A DNA stretch of 31,307 bases. Origin: RBG-13-43-22 sp040755035. GTDB lineage: Bacteria; Desulfobacterota; RBG-13-43-22. The DNA is taken from positions 1 to 31,307 of the forward strand of contig JBFMBU010000086.1 in NCBI GenBank assembly GCA_040755035.1, in the 5' to 3' direction. This document shows positions 22,782 through 30,232 of the stretch, in pieces. A program made the position numbers and the translations under genes. The notes beneath the pieces are model-generated. The model worked only from the letters and a program-made list of their open reading frames with translations. It did no database searches and was not told the DNA's origin. Within the stretch, counting starts at the first letter, position 1. Each line of letters opens with the position of its first letter.

Positions 22782-23321
22782 ATGCGCGATTCTGCACGTT
22801 ATTCATTGGAGATGCTGGAGACGGCCCTTCAAATCGAAGAAAAAGGAAGGGCCTTTTATGACCAAGCCCAGCGCTCCTGCGGCAATTCAGAATGCCGGGA
22901 GATTTTTTCGGCCCTGATGAAGGAGGAAGTCCTTCATCAGGGCCGGATCAAAAAGATCCATGCCGAACTGACCGCCGATCAACCCTGGACCCGGAACTGG
23001 GAATCCCTTGGAAATTCGCCTGAAAAAAAGGAGGTGGAGGCCTTATTCCGAAAACTGGTCCGGGAAAAAAAGATGGACCCGAGGCCTGAAGCCACCGATC
23101 TGGAGGCCTTGAATACCGGATTAGCTTTGGAAGAGGCCAGCCTGTCCTTCTATCAGGAACACCATTCCAAAAGCACCGATCCCTTGGAGGCGGCCTTTCT
23201 GGAGCAAATGATCCGGGAAGAAAGAGGGCATTGGAGATCTTTACAGGATATCCGCTTTTACCTGACCGATCCGCAAGGCTGGTTCATGGAAAAAGAAAAA
23301 GCCGGGTTGGATGGCGTATGA
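22782..23321 (+). CDS. Ferritin-like/rubrerythrin-related diiron protein
   Basis: A 179-residue four-helix-bundle protein of the rubrerythrin (YhjR-type) diiron group without a rubredoxin tail. The duplicated metal-binding pattern is visible: Glu20 (IEEKGRAFY), Glu49 with His52 (EEVLH), Glu118 (LEEASLSFY), and Glu147 with His150 (EERGH). It could oxidise Fe(II) or reduce peroxide. The start at the ATG at 22782, 4 nt after the desulfoferrodoxin stop, is preferred over a longer frame that overlaps it. The stop overlaps the korA start by 4 nt (ATGA), a strong sign of co-translation with the oxidoreductase. Confidence 0.88.
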   Translation: MRDSARYSLEMLETALQIEEKGRAFYDQAQRSCGNSECREIFSALMKEEVLHQGRIKKIHAELTADQPWTRNWESLGNSPEKKEVEALFRKLVREKKMDPRPEATDLEALNTGLALEEASLSFYQEHHSKSTDPLEAAFLEQMIREERGHWRSLQDIRFYLTDPQGWFMEKEKAGLDGV

Positions 23322-25003
23322 CCGACCCGGGTGGCCTCAATATCCTCATTGGAGGTGAAGCCGGACAGGGTCTGGTAACCATAGGCCAGTTGCTGGCCAA
23401 GGCCCTGGTCCGTTCCGGTTACTTCATAGTCGTTACCCAGGGGTATCAATCACGGATAAGAGGGGGCCACAACACTTTTAGTATCCGGACCGGCCCCCGG
23501 GAATTATCCACCCCCCGGGAAGCTGTTGATTTACTCATAGCCCTTGACCGGGAGACGATCTCCCTCCATCAGGGAGATCTCCATTCCGGGGGGCTGATCA
23601 TTACCGATCTTTCCTGGGGCGGTGAGCGTTCGGACTTTGTCGGCGTTCCCTTTAAGGAACTCGGGCCGGTTAAACTGAATAACACCTTGGCTCTGGGAGT
23701 GGCCGGGGCCTTGATCGGTCTTCCCCAAGACGTTTTACTAAACGTGCTATCCGGTTTTTTCGGCAAAAAGAACCCATCCGTCCTTGAAGAAAACCGGCAA
23801 GCCTTGACCAAGGCCTTCCAATGGACGGGAAACAAGGCCCCGGTCTTCCCCAAACTTCCGCGGGTGTCCGACCCGGGGAAGCGGGTGATGATGAACGGCA
23901 ATGAAGCCATTGCCCTGGGGGCTTTGTCCGCGGGTTTAAAATTTTTTTCCTTTTATCCCATGACCCCGGCCACTTCCATCGCTTTATCATTGGCCGCTCA
24001 GGCCGAATCCCTGGGAGTGATCGTTGAACAGGCCGAAAATGAAATCGGGGCCGTTAATATGGCTATCGGCGCTTCTTTTGCCGGAGCCCCCAGTATGGTA
24101 GCCACCTCCGGGGGTGGGTTTGCCCTGATGGTCGAAGGGGTCAGCCTCTCGGCCATGACCGAGACCCCGCTGGTTATCGTTGTGGCTCAACGCCCGGGCC
24201 CGGCTACCGGACTACCCACCCGCACGGAACAGGCCGATCTGGATTTTATTCTCCATGCCGGACATGGGGAATTTCCCCGGGCGATTTTCACCCCGGGGAC
24301 GATAGAAGAATGTTTTTATTTGACCCGCCAGGCCTTTGCCTTGGCTGAATCCTTTCAAGGCCCGGTTTTTATCCTGACCGATCAGTTCCTGGCTGATTCC
24401 TATCGGGCAGTGAGTTCCTTTCCGATCGAGGACCTTCCCTGGGTCGGCCCGGTTTCCGATCCGCCCAATATTTCATTCCCCTACCAACGCTATGCCTTGA
24501 CTGAAGAAGGGTTATCCCCCCGCCTTATCCCCGGAATGACCGATCATCTGGTAGTGGCCGACAGTGACGAACATACGGAGGACGGTCATCTGACCGAGGA
24601 TTTGGCTGTGCGAAAAAAAATGGTGGATAAAAGGATGACCAAGATGGAGGGACTTCTGCGGGAAGCGTCGATGCCGGAATACAGGGGGGAACCAAACCCT
24701 GATGTTCTGTTAATGACCTGGGGCTCAACCAAAGGGGCGGTTTTAGAAGCCGCCGCCGAACTGAACAAGCAGGGGAAACGGACCGGGACTTTATCTTTTT
24801 CTCAGGTCTGGCCCCTGGTAGCGGATCATTTTTCTTCCATCCTGGAAGGGGCCAAGGAGGTGGTTGCCGTGGAAGGGAACGCCCAGGGACAATTCGCCCG
24901 GCTTATCCGCAGGGAAACGGGTTTTCCTATATCCAGGCGGGTCCTCCGTTATGACGGTTTGCCGATTACCCCGGAATACATCCTGAACTCCCTGAAGGCC
25001 TGA
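23318..25003 (+). CDS. korA: 2-oxoacid:ferredoxin oxidoreductase, fused gamma-alpha subunit
   Basis: A 561-residue fusion. The gamma domain (about 1-185) has GGEAGQGLVTIGQLLAKALV and YQSRIRGGHNTF. The alpha domain follows, with GNEAIALGALSAGLKFFSFYPMTP, the EQAENEIGAVNMAIGASFAG segment and TSGGGFALM. It forms the enzyme with the beta subunit downstream, oxidatively decarboxylating a 2-oxoacid to acyl-CoA and reducing ferredoxin. The 2-oxoglutarate or branched-chain (Kor/Vor) type fits best; pyruvate enzymes are built differently. The substrate cannot be read. The start at 23318 overlaps the preceding stop; a longer frame would run through the ferritin-like gene. Its place inside an oxygen-defence cluster is notable. 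Confidence 0.93.
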   Translation: MTDPGGLNILIGGEAGQGLVTIGQLLAKALVRSGYFIVVTQGYQSRIRGGHNTFSIRTGPRELSTPREAVDLLIALDRETISLHQGDLHSGGLIITDLSWGGERSDFVGVPFKELGPVKLNNTLALGVAGALIGLPQDVLLNVLSGFFGKKNPSVLEENRQALTKAFQWTGNKAPVFPKLPRVSDPGKRVMMNGNEAIALGALSAGLKFFSFYPMTPATSIALSLAAQAESLGVIVEQAENEIGAVNMAIGASFAGAPSMVATSGGGFALMVEGVSLSAMTETPLVIVVAQRPGPATGLPTRTEQADLDFILHAGHGEFPRAIFTPGTIEECFYLTRQAFALAESFQGPVFILTDQFLADSYRAVSSFPIEDLPWVGPVSDPPNISFPYQRYALTEEGLSPRLIPGMTDHLVVADSDEHTEDGHLTEDLAVRKKMVDKRMTKMEGLLREASMPEYRGEPNPDVLLMTWGSTKGAVLEAAAELNKQGKRTGTLSFSQVWPLVADHFSSILEGAKEVVAVEGNAQGQFARLIRRETGFPISRRVLRYDGLPITPEYILNSLKA

Positions 25004-25046
25004 AATGACGGCAAAGAATGGTATAAAGAGAAAAGGAAAGGACAAG

Positions 25047-25898
25047 ATGGTCTCGTTGGAAGATTTCGGAAGCTATGAAACGGCCTGGTGCCCGGGCTGC
25101 GGTAATTTTTCCATTCTCCAGTCCGTTAAGCAGGCCCTGGTGGACTTGCAGCTTAAACCGCAGGAGCTATTGTTTGTTTCCGGGATCGGTCAGGCCGCCA
25201 AGGCTCCCCATTATCTGAGGGCCAATGTTTTCAACGGGCTTCACGGCCGCTCCCTGCCTGTGGCCACCGGGGCCAAATTAGCCAATCCCGGTTTAACGGT
25301 TGTCGTGGAAAGTGGCGATGGCTGCAATTACGGTGAAGGGGGGAATCATTTCTTGGCCGCCATCCGCCGGAATATCGACCTGACCCTTCTGGTCCATAAC
25401 AATCAAATCTACGGTCTGACCAAAGGCCAGGCCAGTCCGACCACTGCGGCCGGTCAGGTGACCAAGGCCCAGCCGTCGGGTGTGGCTTCGGACCCCTTCA
25501 ATCCACTGGCGGTGGCCGTGGCCATGAAGGCCGGATTCGTGGCCCGTGGTTTTTCCGGGATGCCCGAACATCTGACCACCCTTATCGGGAAAGCGGTCAG
25601 ACATAAGGGATTCGCCCTGGTGGATATCCTTCAACCCTGTGTCTCCTTCAACAAGGTCAATACCTCGGCCTGGTATAAAAAACGCTGTTATGAACTGCCT
25701 GCCGGTTATAACCCCTCGGACTGGGCCGAGGCGATGAAAACCTCAATGGAGTGGGGGGAGCGGATTCCCTTGGGGATTATTTACGAAAATAACCGGCCGG
25801 TCTATGGAGACCATTTCCCCCAAGTAAAACAAAAACCCTTGATTGCTATGAAACCCGACCAGGAACAATTGATTAGAATCATGAATAGTTATGCCTGA
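25047..25898 (+). CDS. korB: 2-oxoacid:ferredoxin oxidoreductase beta subunit
   Basis: A 283-residue TPP-binding subunit. Near the N-terminus WCPGCGNFS supplies cluster cysteines. The TPP/Mg site is ESGDGCNYGEGGNHFLAAIRRN followed by LLVHNNQIYGLTKGQASPTT. The ending includes ILQPCVSFNKVNT, which provides a further conserved cysteine. I prefer the ATG at 25047, behind AAGGAAAGGACAAG; an in-frame ATG at 25005, directly after the korA stop, would add 14 basic residues and cannot be excluded. No separate ferredoxin-like delta subunit is present, as in two-gene Kor systems. Confidence 0.95.
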   Translation: MVSLEDFGSYETAWCPGCGNFSILQSVKQALVDLQLKPQELLFVSGIGQAAKAPHYLRANVFNGLHGRSLPVATGAKLANPGLTVVVESGDGCNYGEGGNHFLAAIRRNIDLTLLVHNNQIYGLTKGQASPTTAAGQVTKAQPSGVASDPFNPLAVAVAMKAGFVARGFSGMPEHLTTLIGKAVRHKGFALVDILQPCVSFNKVNTSAWYKKRCYELPAGYNPSDWAEAMKTSMEWGERIPLGIIYENNRPVYGDHFPQVKQKPLIAMKPDQEQLIRIMNSYA

Positions 25899-25926
25899 AG
25901 GCGAAAACAGGAAAGGGGAGCGCGGG

Positions 25927-26088
25927 ATGAAAAAATATGTTTGTGAGGTTTGCGGATATGTCTACGATCCGGCGGAAGGGGACCCGGATAACGGGATCGC
26001 TCCCGGAACGGCCTTCGAAGATCTGCCGGAGGATTGGTTATGTCCTTTGTGCGGGGTGGGTAAGGACCAATTCAGCCTCGAAGAATAG
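25927..26088 (+). CDS. Rubredoxin
   Basis: A complete 53-residue rubredoxin. Iron is held by Cys6, Cys9, Cys39 and Cys42 in VCEVCGYVYDP and DWLCPLCGVGK. It moves single electrons, classically to rubrerythrin and desulfoferrodoxin, both encoded upstream. AGGAAAGGGGAG precedes the ATG at 25927; a longer frame from 25891 overlaps korB and is rejected. It links the reductase genes of this cluster with the detoxifying enzymes. Confidence 0.97.
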   Translation: MKKYVCEVCGYVYDPAEGDPDNGIAPGTAFEDLPEDWLCPLCGVGKDQFSLEE

Positions 26089-26096
26089 GAAAGCGG

Positions 26097-26768
26097 TTGA
26101 ATCTTTTAAAAATCCTGAAAACCTTTTTGGAAAGGGAGGATTATACCGCCTTATTACAAACAGCCCAAGGAAACGAAGGAAAAACAGCCGGCGGTTTGAT
26201 CGGCCTTCTGACCGATTCCGACGAGCGGATCAAATGGCGGGCGGTAAAGGCCCTGGGTTTGGTAGTCGGCTTCCTTTTTGCCAGAGACCCGGAACGGGTT
26301 CGGACCATTATCCGTCAGTTAATCTGGAATCTGAACGATGAATCGGGTGGGATCGGCTGGGGAATGCCGGAGGCCTTGGGGGAGATCCTGGCCGAAATCC
26401 CTGCCCTGCGCTCTGAGTACCTCGGTCTTTTTATCGCTTATTTAACGGAAGCAAAGTGCCGGCTGGACAATCCGCAATTGCTGGCCGGGGTCATTTGGGG
26501 GATCGGGAGAATCAAACAACTGGATGAAGAGACAAAACAGAGAGTCCTGCCCTACCTATTGGGGGCTATAAATGATCAGTCGTCCTTGCTGCAAGGGACG
26601 GTAGTTTGGACCCTGGGGCGGTTGAAAGCCAAGGAGGCGTTTTTCTATCTAAAAACCTTGCAAAAGGAAAAACGGATGGTTAAAATATTTTCCGACGGTC
26701 AGGTGAAAGAACAATCCATCGGACAATGGGCCCAAGAAGCCCGGGCAAACATTATAAAGGGAGGGTGA
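26097..26768 (+). CDS. HEAT-repeat-like protein (DVU0298-type family)
   Basis: A 223-residue, all-helical protein with repeated helix pairs of HEAT or PBS-lyase type: LIGLLTDSDERIKWRAVKALG, GGIGWGMPEALGEILAE, LAGVIWGIGRIKQ, and LQGTVVWTLGRLKAKEAF. It resembles a family known from sulfate reducers under the Desulfovibrio locus name DVU0298; that match is from memory of motif style and is moderately sure. The function is unknown, and scaffold or protein-interaction roles are typical of the fold. The start is TTG at 26097, 8 nt after the rubredoxin stop, with AGGAAAGCGG before it. Its position inside the redox operon is the main hint to its job. Confidence 0.75.
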   Translation: MNLLKILKTFLEREDYTALLQTAQGNEGKTAGGLIGLLTDSDERIKWRAVKALGLVVGFLFARDPERVRTIIRQLIWNLNDESGGIGWGMPEALGEILAEIPALRSEYLGLFIAYLTEAKCRLDNPQLLAGVIWGIGRIKQLDEETKQRVLPYLLGAINDQSSLLQGTVVWTLGRLKAKEAFFYLKTLQKEKRMVKIFSDGQVKEQSIGQWAQEARANIIKGG

Positions 26769-26772
26769 ATTT

Positions 26773-26934
26773 ATGGCCGAAAACGAATGGAAATGCAGCA
26801 ACTGCGGGTATACCTTGAAAAAGGAGGCCCCGCCGGATGAATGTCCATCCTGTAAACAAAAATGCGAGTTTTTGAACATCACCTGCTATATCCCGGAATG
26901 CGAAACCACCGGATCGGATCAAAGGATAAAATAG
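26773..26934 (+). CDS. Rubredoxin-like mini-protein with extra Cys tail
   Basis: A 53-residue protein. Its first half is a rubredoxin-like iron or zinc site: WKCSNCGYTL and DECPSCKQKC, with Cys8, Cys11, Cys24 and Cys27. The second half carries Cys31, Cys38 and Cys43, so it is not a plain rubredoxin domain. The spacing between the two knuckles (12 residues) is short, as in the rubrerythrin tail and desulforedoxin. AAGGGAGGGTGA precedes the ATG, 4 nt after the HEAT-like gene. It may be an electron carrier partner in this cluster. Confidence 0.75.
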   Translation: MAENEWKCSNCGYTLKKEAPPDECPSCKQKCEFLNITCYIPECETTGSDQRIK

Positions 26935-26956
26935 CGCTTTCAAAAGGAGAAACGGT

Positions 26957-27142
26957 ATGGCGAAGATCAAATACAAAGTCCGGGCCGAATGTCCGGCCTG
27001 TGCCTGCGGCGATGTCAGTTTTTTGGGACCGGAAAAGCTCAGGGAAAAATTCATCGGAGACGAAAAGGAAATCGATATCCTCTGTCCCCTGTGCGGAACC
27101 AAACATAAAGGACAGGTGGTGGAGGAAAAGGAAGAAGCCTAA
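26957..27142 (+). CDS. Small zinc-ribbon protein, unknown function
   Basis: A 61-residue protein with two CxxC-type knuckles: ECPACACG (Cys12, Cys15 and Cys17) and LCPLCG (Cys43 and Cys46). They flank a charged middle section, and the protein has an acidic C-terminus. It probably folds around one zinc. AAAAGGAGAAA is a strong ribosome-binding site. Its stop overlaps the ATG of the next gene by one base. I do not recognise a family; association with redox genes is by position only. Confidence 0.7.
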   Translation: MAKIKYKVRAECPACACGDVSFLGPEKLREKFIGDEKEIDILCPLCGTKHKGQVVEEKEEA

Positions 27143-27723
27143 TGACGGTTGTGGGAATTTACGGAAGTCCGCGGGCCGAAGGTAACAGCGACCTGTTGTT
27201 GGACAAGATTTTAGAAGGAGCGGAATCGGCCGGGGCGGAAATTAAGAAAATGTATGTCCGTGATCTGACCTTGTCGGGTTGTCAGGAGTGCGGAGGGTGC
27301 GATCAGACCGGGGAATGTGTGATCACCGACGATATGGATGGGATCTATCCGCTTTTATGGGATGCCCCGCTGGTTTTTTTGTCTTCTCCGATTTTTTTCT
27401 ACGGTCTGCCGGCCCAGGTCAAGATGGTGGTGGACCGTTCTCAAGCCCTCTGGTCCAGGCGGATGCTGGAAAAAACAGCCGCGGAAAGAAAAAAATATGA
27501 TCATGGGCGGGGTTATCTGGTGGCCGTCGGGGCCACTAAAGGAAAAAATCTTTTTGAAGGAGTCGAGTTGACCGCCAAATATTTTTTTGATGCCCTGGAC
27601 AAGAATTATGAAGGCGGGCTGTTTTACCGGGCAATAGAAGGCAAAGGAAAAATCATCGACCACCCCACAGCACTGCAGGAGGCTTTCGATCTGGGGAGAA
27701 AAGCGGTTCTGAACAGCGCCTGA
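27142..27723 (+). CDS. Iron-sulfur flavoprotein / flavodoxin-fold NAD(P)H-dependent oxidoreductase
   Basis: A 193-residue flavodoxin-like protein of the NADPH-dependent FMN reductase superfamily. The FMN phosphate loop is GSPRAEGNSDLLLDK (8-22) and the isoalloxazine contact is LSSPIFFYGLPAQVKMVVDR. Between them lies a compact cysteine motif, Cys47-x2-Cys50-x2-Cys53-x5-Cys59, which matches the [4Fe-4S] site of archaeal and clostridial iron-sulfur flavoproteins (Isf). Isf proteins accept electrons from ferredoxin and can reduce oxygen or peroxide, which fits this cluster well. Its start overlaps the stop of the zinc-ribbon gene. A hairpin element follows downstream. Confidence 0.88.
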   Translation: MTVVGIYGSPRAEGNSDLLLDKILEGAESAGAEIKKMYVRDLTLSGCQECGGCDQTGECVITDDMDGIYPLLWDAPLVFLSSPIFFYGLPAQVKMVVDRSQALWSRRMLEKTAAERKKYDHGRGYLVAVGATKGKNLFEGVELTAKYFFDALDKNYEGGLFYRAIEGKGKIIDHPTALQEAFDLGRKAVLNSA

Positions 27724-27746
27724 ATTTTTTTGAAAAAGCATTAGTG

Positions 27747-27777
27747 TCCATCCCGAAATGGCACATTTCCGGATGGA
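27747..27777. repeat. Near-perfect 13-bp inverted repeat, hairpin family copy 3
   Basis: Arms at 27747-27759 and 27765-27777 pair with one mismatch around a 5-nt loop, and share the TCCATCCGGAAAT core with copy 1. It lies 24 nt after the flavoprotein gene and has no T-run. Further on (about 27783-27865) short CAGC/GGCTGAT words recur without a clear unit. Confidence 0.75.
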
Positions 27778-27939
27778 GCAAACAGCAATCAGCCGGCAGC
27801 ATTCAGGAAATTCCTTATTAATTAATTGGCTGGCTGATGGCTGATCGCAGAAGGCTGATAGCTTGAGCCGAAAACGTATAATTTCAGAGGAGAACGAATT
27901 AGATTTCTTTGAACCTCGGACTTTTGAAAGGAGGACGTT

Positions 27940-28125
27940 ATGACTACACCACAACATTGCCCAGGGTACGAACAGTTTAAGAATCTGAAGTCTTTTACCT
28001 GCAAATGTCCCAATTGCGGCCGGGAAACCGAGATCTTTTCCGATGAATTCGATAAAAAACATGTCTGTAAAGGGTGCCAGCAGGAGATCGATTTTACCCA
28101 GTGTACACTTGAGGCCGGGAGCTGA
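27940..28125 (+). CDS. Small zinc-ribbon protein, unknown function
   Basis: A 61-residue protein with a typical ribbon: FTCKCPNCGRE (Cys21, Cys23 and Cys26) and HVCKGCQQE (Cys43 and Cys46), plus lone cysteines near each end (CPGYEQF and FTQCTL). GAAAGGAGG lies 5 nt before the ATG. It is related in style to the zinc-ribbon gene at 26957 but not a close copy. It leads into a phosphoesterase gene 18 nt downstream. The role is unknown. Confidence 0.7.
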   Translation: MTTPQHCPGYEQFKNLKSFTCKCPNCGRETEIFSDEFDKKHVCKGCQQEIDFTQCTLEAGS

Positions 28126-28143
28126 TTGACGTAAGGGGTTGCA

Positions 28144-28623
28144 ATGAAAATCGGGGTATTGTCCGACACCCATTTGACCCGGGTGACTCCTGAATTTAAA
28201 CGGCTCTGCGCGACGTATTTTTCCGACGCCGACTTAATCCTCCATGCCGGGGACATGGTCGGGGCGGCTGTTTACGAATACCTCCAATCCTTTCCTCTGG
28301 AAGCGGTGCAGGGGAATATGGATGAGGGGGCCTTAAGAGGGAGGTTGCCCGGGAAAAAAATCCTTGAACTGGAGGGTTTAAAGATAGGTCTTATACATGG
28401 CTGGGGACCGGGTAGTGGTTTGGAGACCCGTCTGCGACCGGAATTTGAAGGTATCGATTGTCTGGTCTACGGACACTCTCATAGGGCCGTTAATCATGTT
28501 GACAACGGCCTTCTGTTTTTTAATCCCGGGTCGGCTTCCGGTGTCGGTTTTTTCGGCAAAGCCAACATAGGATTTCTCCATATCCGCGATGCGGGAATAA
28601 CCGGGGAGATCCTGGATTTATAA
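28144..28623 (+). CDS. YfcE/MJ0936-family metallophosphoesterase
   Basis: A 159-residue calcineurin-like phosphoesterase. The dimetal ligands are in order: Asp8 and His10 (LSDTHL), the HAGDMV aspartate (about 38), GNMDEG (about 58-63), the IHGWGP histidine and the GHSH pair (about 117-120). The last strand FFNPGSASG is typical. Family members hydrolyse phosphodiester test substrates; the natural substrate is usually unknown. GTAAGGGG precedes the ATG. It closes the long plus-strand run that begins at perR. Confidence 0.93.
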   Translation: MKIGVLSDTHLTRVTPEFKRLCATYFSDADLILHAGDMVGAAVYEYLQSFPLEAVQGNMDEGALRGRLPGKKILELEGLKIGLIHGWGPGSGLETRLRPEFEGIDCLVYGHSHRAVNHVDNGLLFFNPGSASGVGFFGKANIGFLHIRDAGITGEILDL

Positions 28624-28683
28624 CTGAAAAGCTTGGATCACCCCGGGTGCTTTGTCTCCGACTCCCGAAGCCCTAACCATTTT

Positions 28684-28768
28684 TTTCTTGACCTCCTATT
28701 TCTTTCCCTTTATAAACCAAGTCGTTACCCAATTTTCCTCCGGGTAATTCTTTCCTTTGAGCTTTCAG
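28684..28768 (+). repeat. Promoter-hairpin repeat, copy A
   Basis: This block matches 30861-30944. It holds TTGACC (28688-28693), a 17-nt spacer and TATAAA (28711-28716). A 25-nt stretch at 28722-28746, identical in both copies, starts where transcription should begin. It can fold as TTACCC/GGGTAA around an 11-nt loop containing CCTCC. No terminator is visible, so whether a small RNA is made is open. The rest of the gap to the ORF6N gene holds short CCTTTAA-like words (28776-28820) and no gene. Confidence 0.6.
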
Positions 28769-28893
28769 GTTGTAGGTTTATACCTTTAACCTTTAACCTT
28801 GTTCCTTGTACCTTTCAGTTATTGAAGTCTGCAGTTCATTAGTAGTTGATATTGAAAATTAGGGATGAGTCCATTTTTTTTCCCGATCAACCA

Positions 28894-28971
28894 AAAAGAC
28901 TAAAAAAACTGGATAGACTAAATAGACCAAAAAACCAGACCAACCGGATAGACCAAACAGACCAAAAACGC
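28894..28971 (+). repeat. Short degenerate tandem repeat (GACCAAA-type)
   Basis: About 78 nt of imperfect units built on AGACCAAA, AGACTAAA and CGGATAGACC words run up to the base before the ORF6N start. The frame is open through them and would add a low-complexity Asn/Arg/Asp/Gln-rich tail if translation started upstream. Such tracts can vary in copy number. Confidence 0.65.
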
Positions 28972-29505
28972 ATGACTCCACTTGTACCGGCAGAAATGAT
29001 CGAGAAAAAAATCCTCTTGATCCGCGGGCAAAAGGTGATGCTGGATTCCGATCTGGCGGAACTTTACGGTATAGAAACAAAGCAGCTAAAAAGGGCTGTT
29101 CGGAGAAACAGCTATCGATTCCCCCCGGACTTCATGCTTGAACTCACCAAAGAGGAAAATGATTCTTTAAGGAGCCAATTTGGCACCTTAAAAAGAGGAG
29201 AACATTCTAAATACCCACCCATGGTTTTTACCGAACAAGGAGTGGCTATGCTCTCTTCAGTGCTGAACAGCCGGATGGCAATCGAGGTTAATATCATGAT
29301 TATGAGAGCCTTCGTCAACCTGCGCTGGATAGTTTCATCAAAAAAGGAGTTTTATAAGAAGCTCGATGAAATTGAAAAAAAATATGACGAACAATTTAAG
29401 ATCGTTTTTGACGCCCTACGGGCCTTAATGGCTCCACCGGTCAAGCCGAAGAGAAGAATAGGGTTTGATCTGAAAGAAAAGCAGGCACGGTATGGGAAAA
29501 AATGA
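28972..29505 (+). CDS. ORF6N domain protein
   Basis: A 177-residue protein with an N-terminal ORF6N domain (about 8-95): IEKKILLIRGQKVMLDSDLAELYGI, RAVRRNSYRFPPDFMLELT and FTEQGVAMLSSVLNS. The C-terminal part (about 110-145) is a coiled coil. ORF6N is a phage-associated DNA-binding domain related to KilA-N, but isolated chromosomal copies are widespread in Desulfobacterota and their role is unknown. I start at the ATG at 28972, matching the usual opening (LVPAEMIEKKI). The frame extends upstream through a short tandem repeat with no good ribosome-binding site. A mobile or phage origin is likely. Confidence 0.85.
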   Translation: MTPLVPAEMIEKKILLIRGQKVMLDSDLAELYGIETKQLKRAVRRNSYRFPPDFMLELTKEENDSLRSQFGTLKRGEHSKYPPMVFTEQGVAMLSSVLNSRMAIEVNIMIMRAFVNLRWIVSSKKEFYKKLDEIEKKYDEQFKIVFDALRALMAPPVKPKRRIGFDLKEKQARYGKK

Positions 29506-29593
29506 GATGTAGTCCTTTTTTCTCTTTTCTTTCATTCACCAAAAATTTTACTGCCCTTTTGGGTATTATGACCCTCATTAATGAGGAGGTTTG

Positions 29594-30232
29594 ATGGCAT
29601 CGGAAACCCAGGTACTGGAGTCATTTATTAAAGAGGCATTGAATCATGCCTCTAAGGAAGAAATCAAGCAGGTTTTAAAAGAAGCCGGCTGGAGGCCCGA
29701 ACAGGTTGAGGGGGCCTTAAAGGCCTTTTCCGAGGTGAAGTTTCCGATCCCGGTCCCCAGACCCCGTCCTTCCCTCTCGGCCAGGGAGGCCTTTTTATAT
29801 CTGATCTTGTTCAGCACCCTTTATCTCAGTGCCTATCATTTGGGCAATCTGTTCTTCCTCTTCATCGACAAGGGTTTCCCGGATCCGGCCATCATTGTAT
29901 CCAGACTACGGATTATGGACCGCATACGGTTTTCGATTTCGTCCCTACTTATTGCTTTTCCTGTTTTTTTATTGTTTTCAAGATATATCCGAAAAAAGCT
30001 TTTTCAGGATCCCGTCAAGAGGCTCTCACCAATACGTCGTTGGCTGACTTATTTAACCCTGTTCGTTGCTGCCGGTACCCTGATTGGAGATCTAACAACC
30101 CTAATTTATAATGTCCTGGGAGGGGATCTTACGGTCCGTTTTCTGCTTAAAGTAATTGTGGTAGCCGTCATCGCCGGAACAATTTTTGGTTATTATTTGT
30201 GGGATTTAAGAAGCGAGGAAATCGAAAAATGA
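29594..30232 (+). CDS. DUF5671-type membrane protein
   Basis: A 212-residue protein. The first 45 residues form a small soluble helical domain like a UBA-type helix triplet (FIKEALNHASKEEIKQVL, then AGWRPEQVEGAL). A Pro-rich linker and four hydrophobic segments follow: about 62-83, 112-132, 150-172 and 185-205. The stretch SAREAFLYLILFSTLYLSAY is what I associate with DUF5671. GAGGAGG precedes the ATG at 29594. The gene overlaps the next by 4 nt (ATGA). The biochemical function is unknown. Confidence 0.8.
   Translation: MASETQVLESFIKEALNHASKEEIKQVLKEAGWRPEQVEGALKAFSEVKFPIPVPRPRPSLSAREAFLYLILFSTLYLSAYHLGNLFFLFIDKGFPDPAIIVSRLRIMDRIRFSISSLLIAFPVFLLFSRYIRKKLFQDPVKRLSPIRRWLTYLTLFVAAGTLIGDLTTLIYNVLGGDLTVRFLLKVIVVAVIAGTIFGYYLWDLRSEEIEK

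Noticed and set aside
27783..27865. Possible CRISPR-like or tandem array from recurring CAGC and GGCTGAT words
   Set aside because: The words are short and irregularly spaced, with no constant repeat or spacer length.
27355..28173. 272-codon open frame on the minus strand
   Set aside because: Overlaps the flavoprotein, a hairpin and a zinc-ribbon gene, all better supported; no recognisable protein features.
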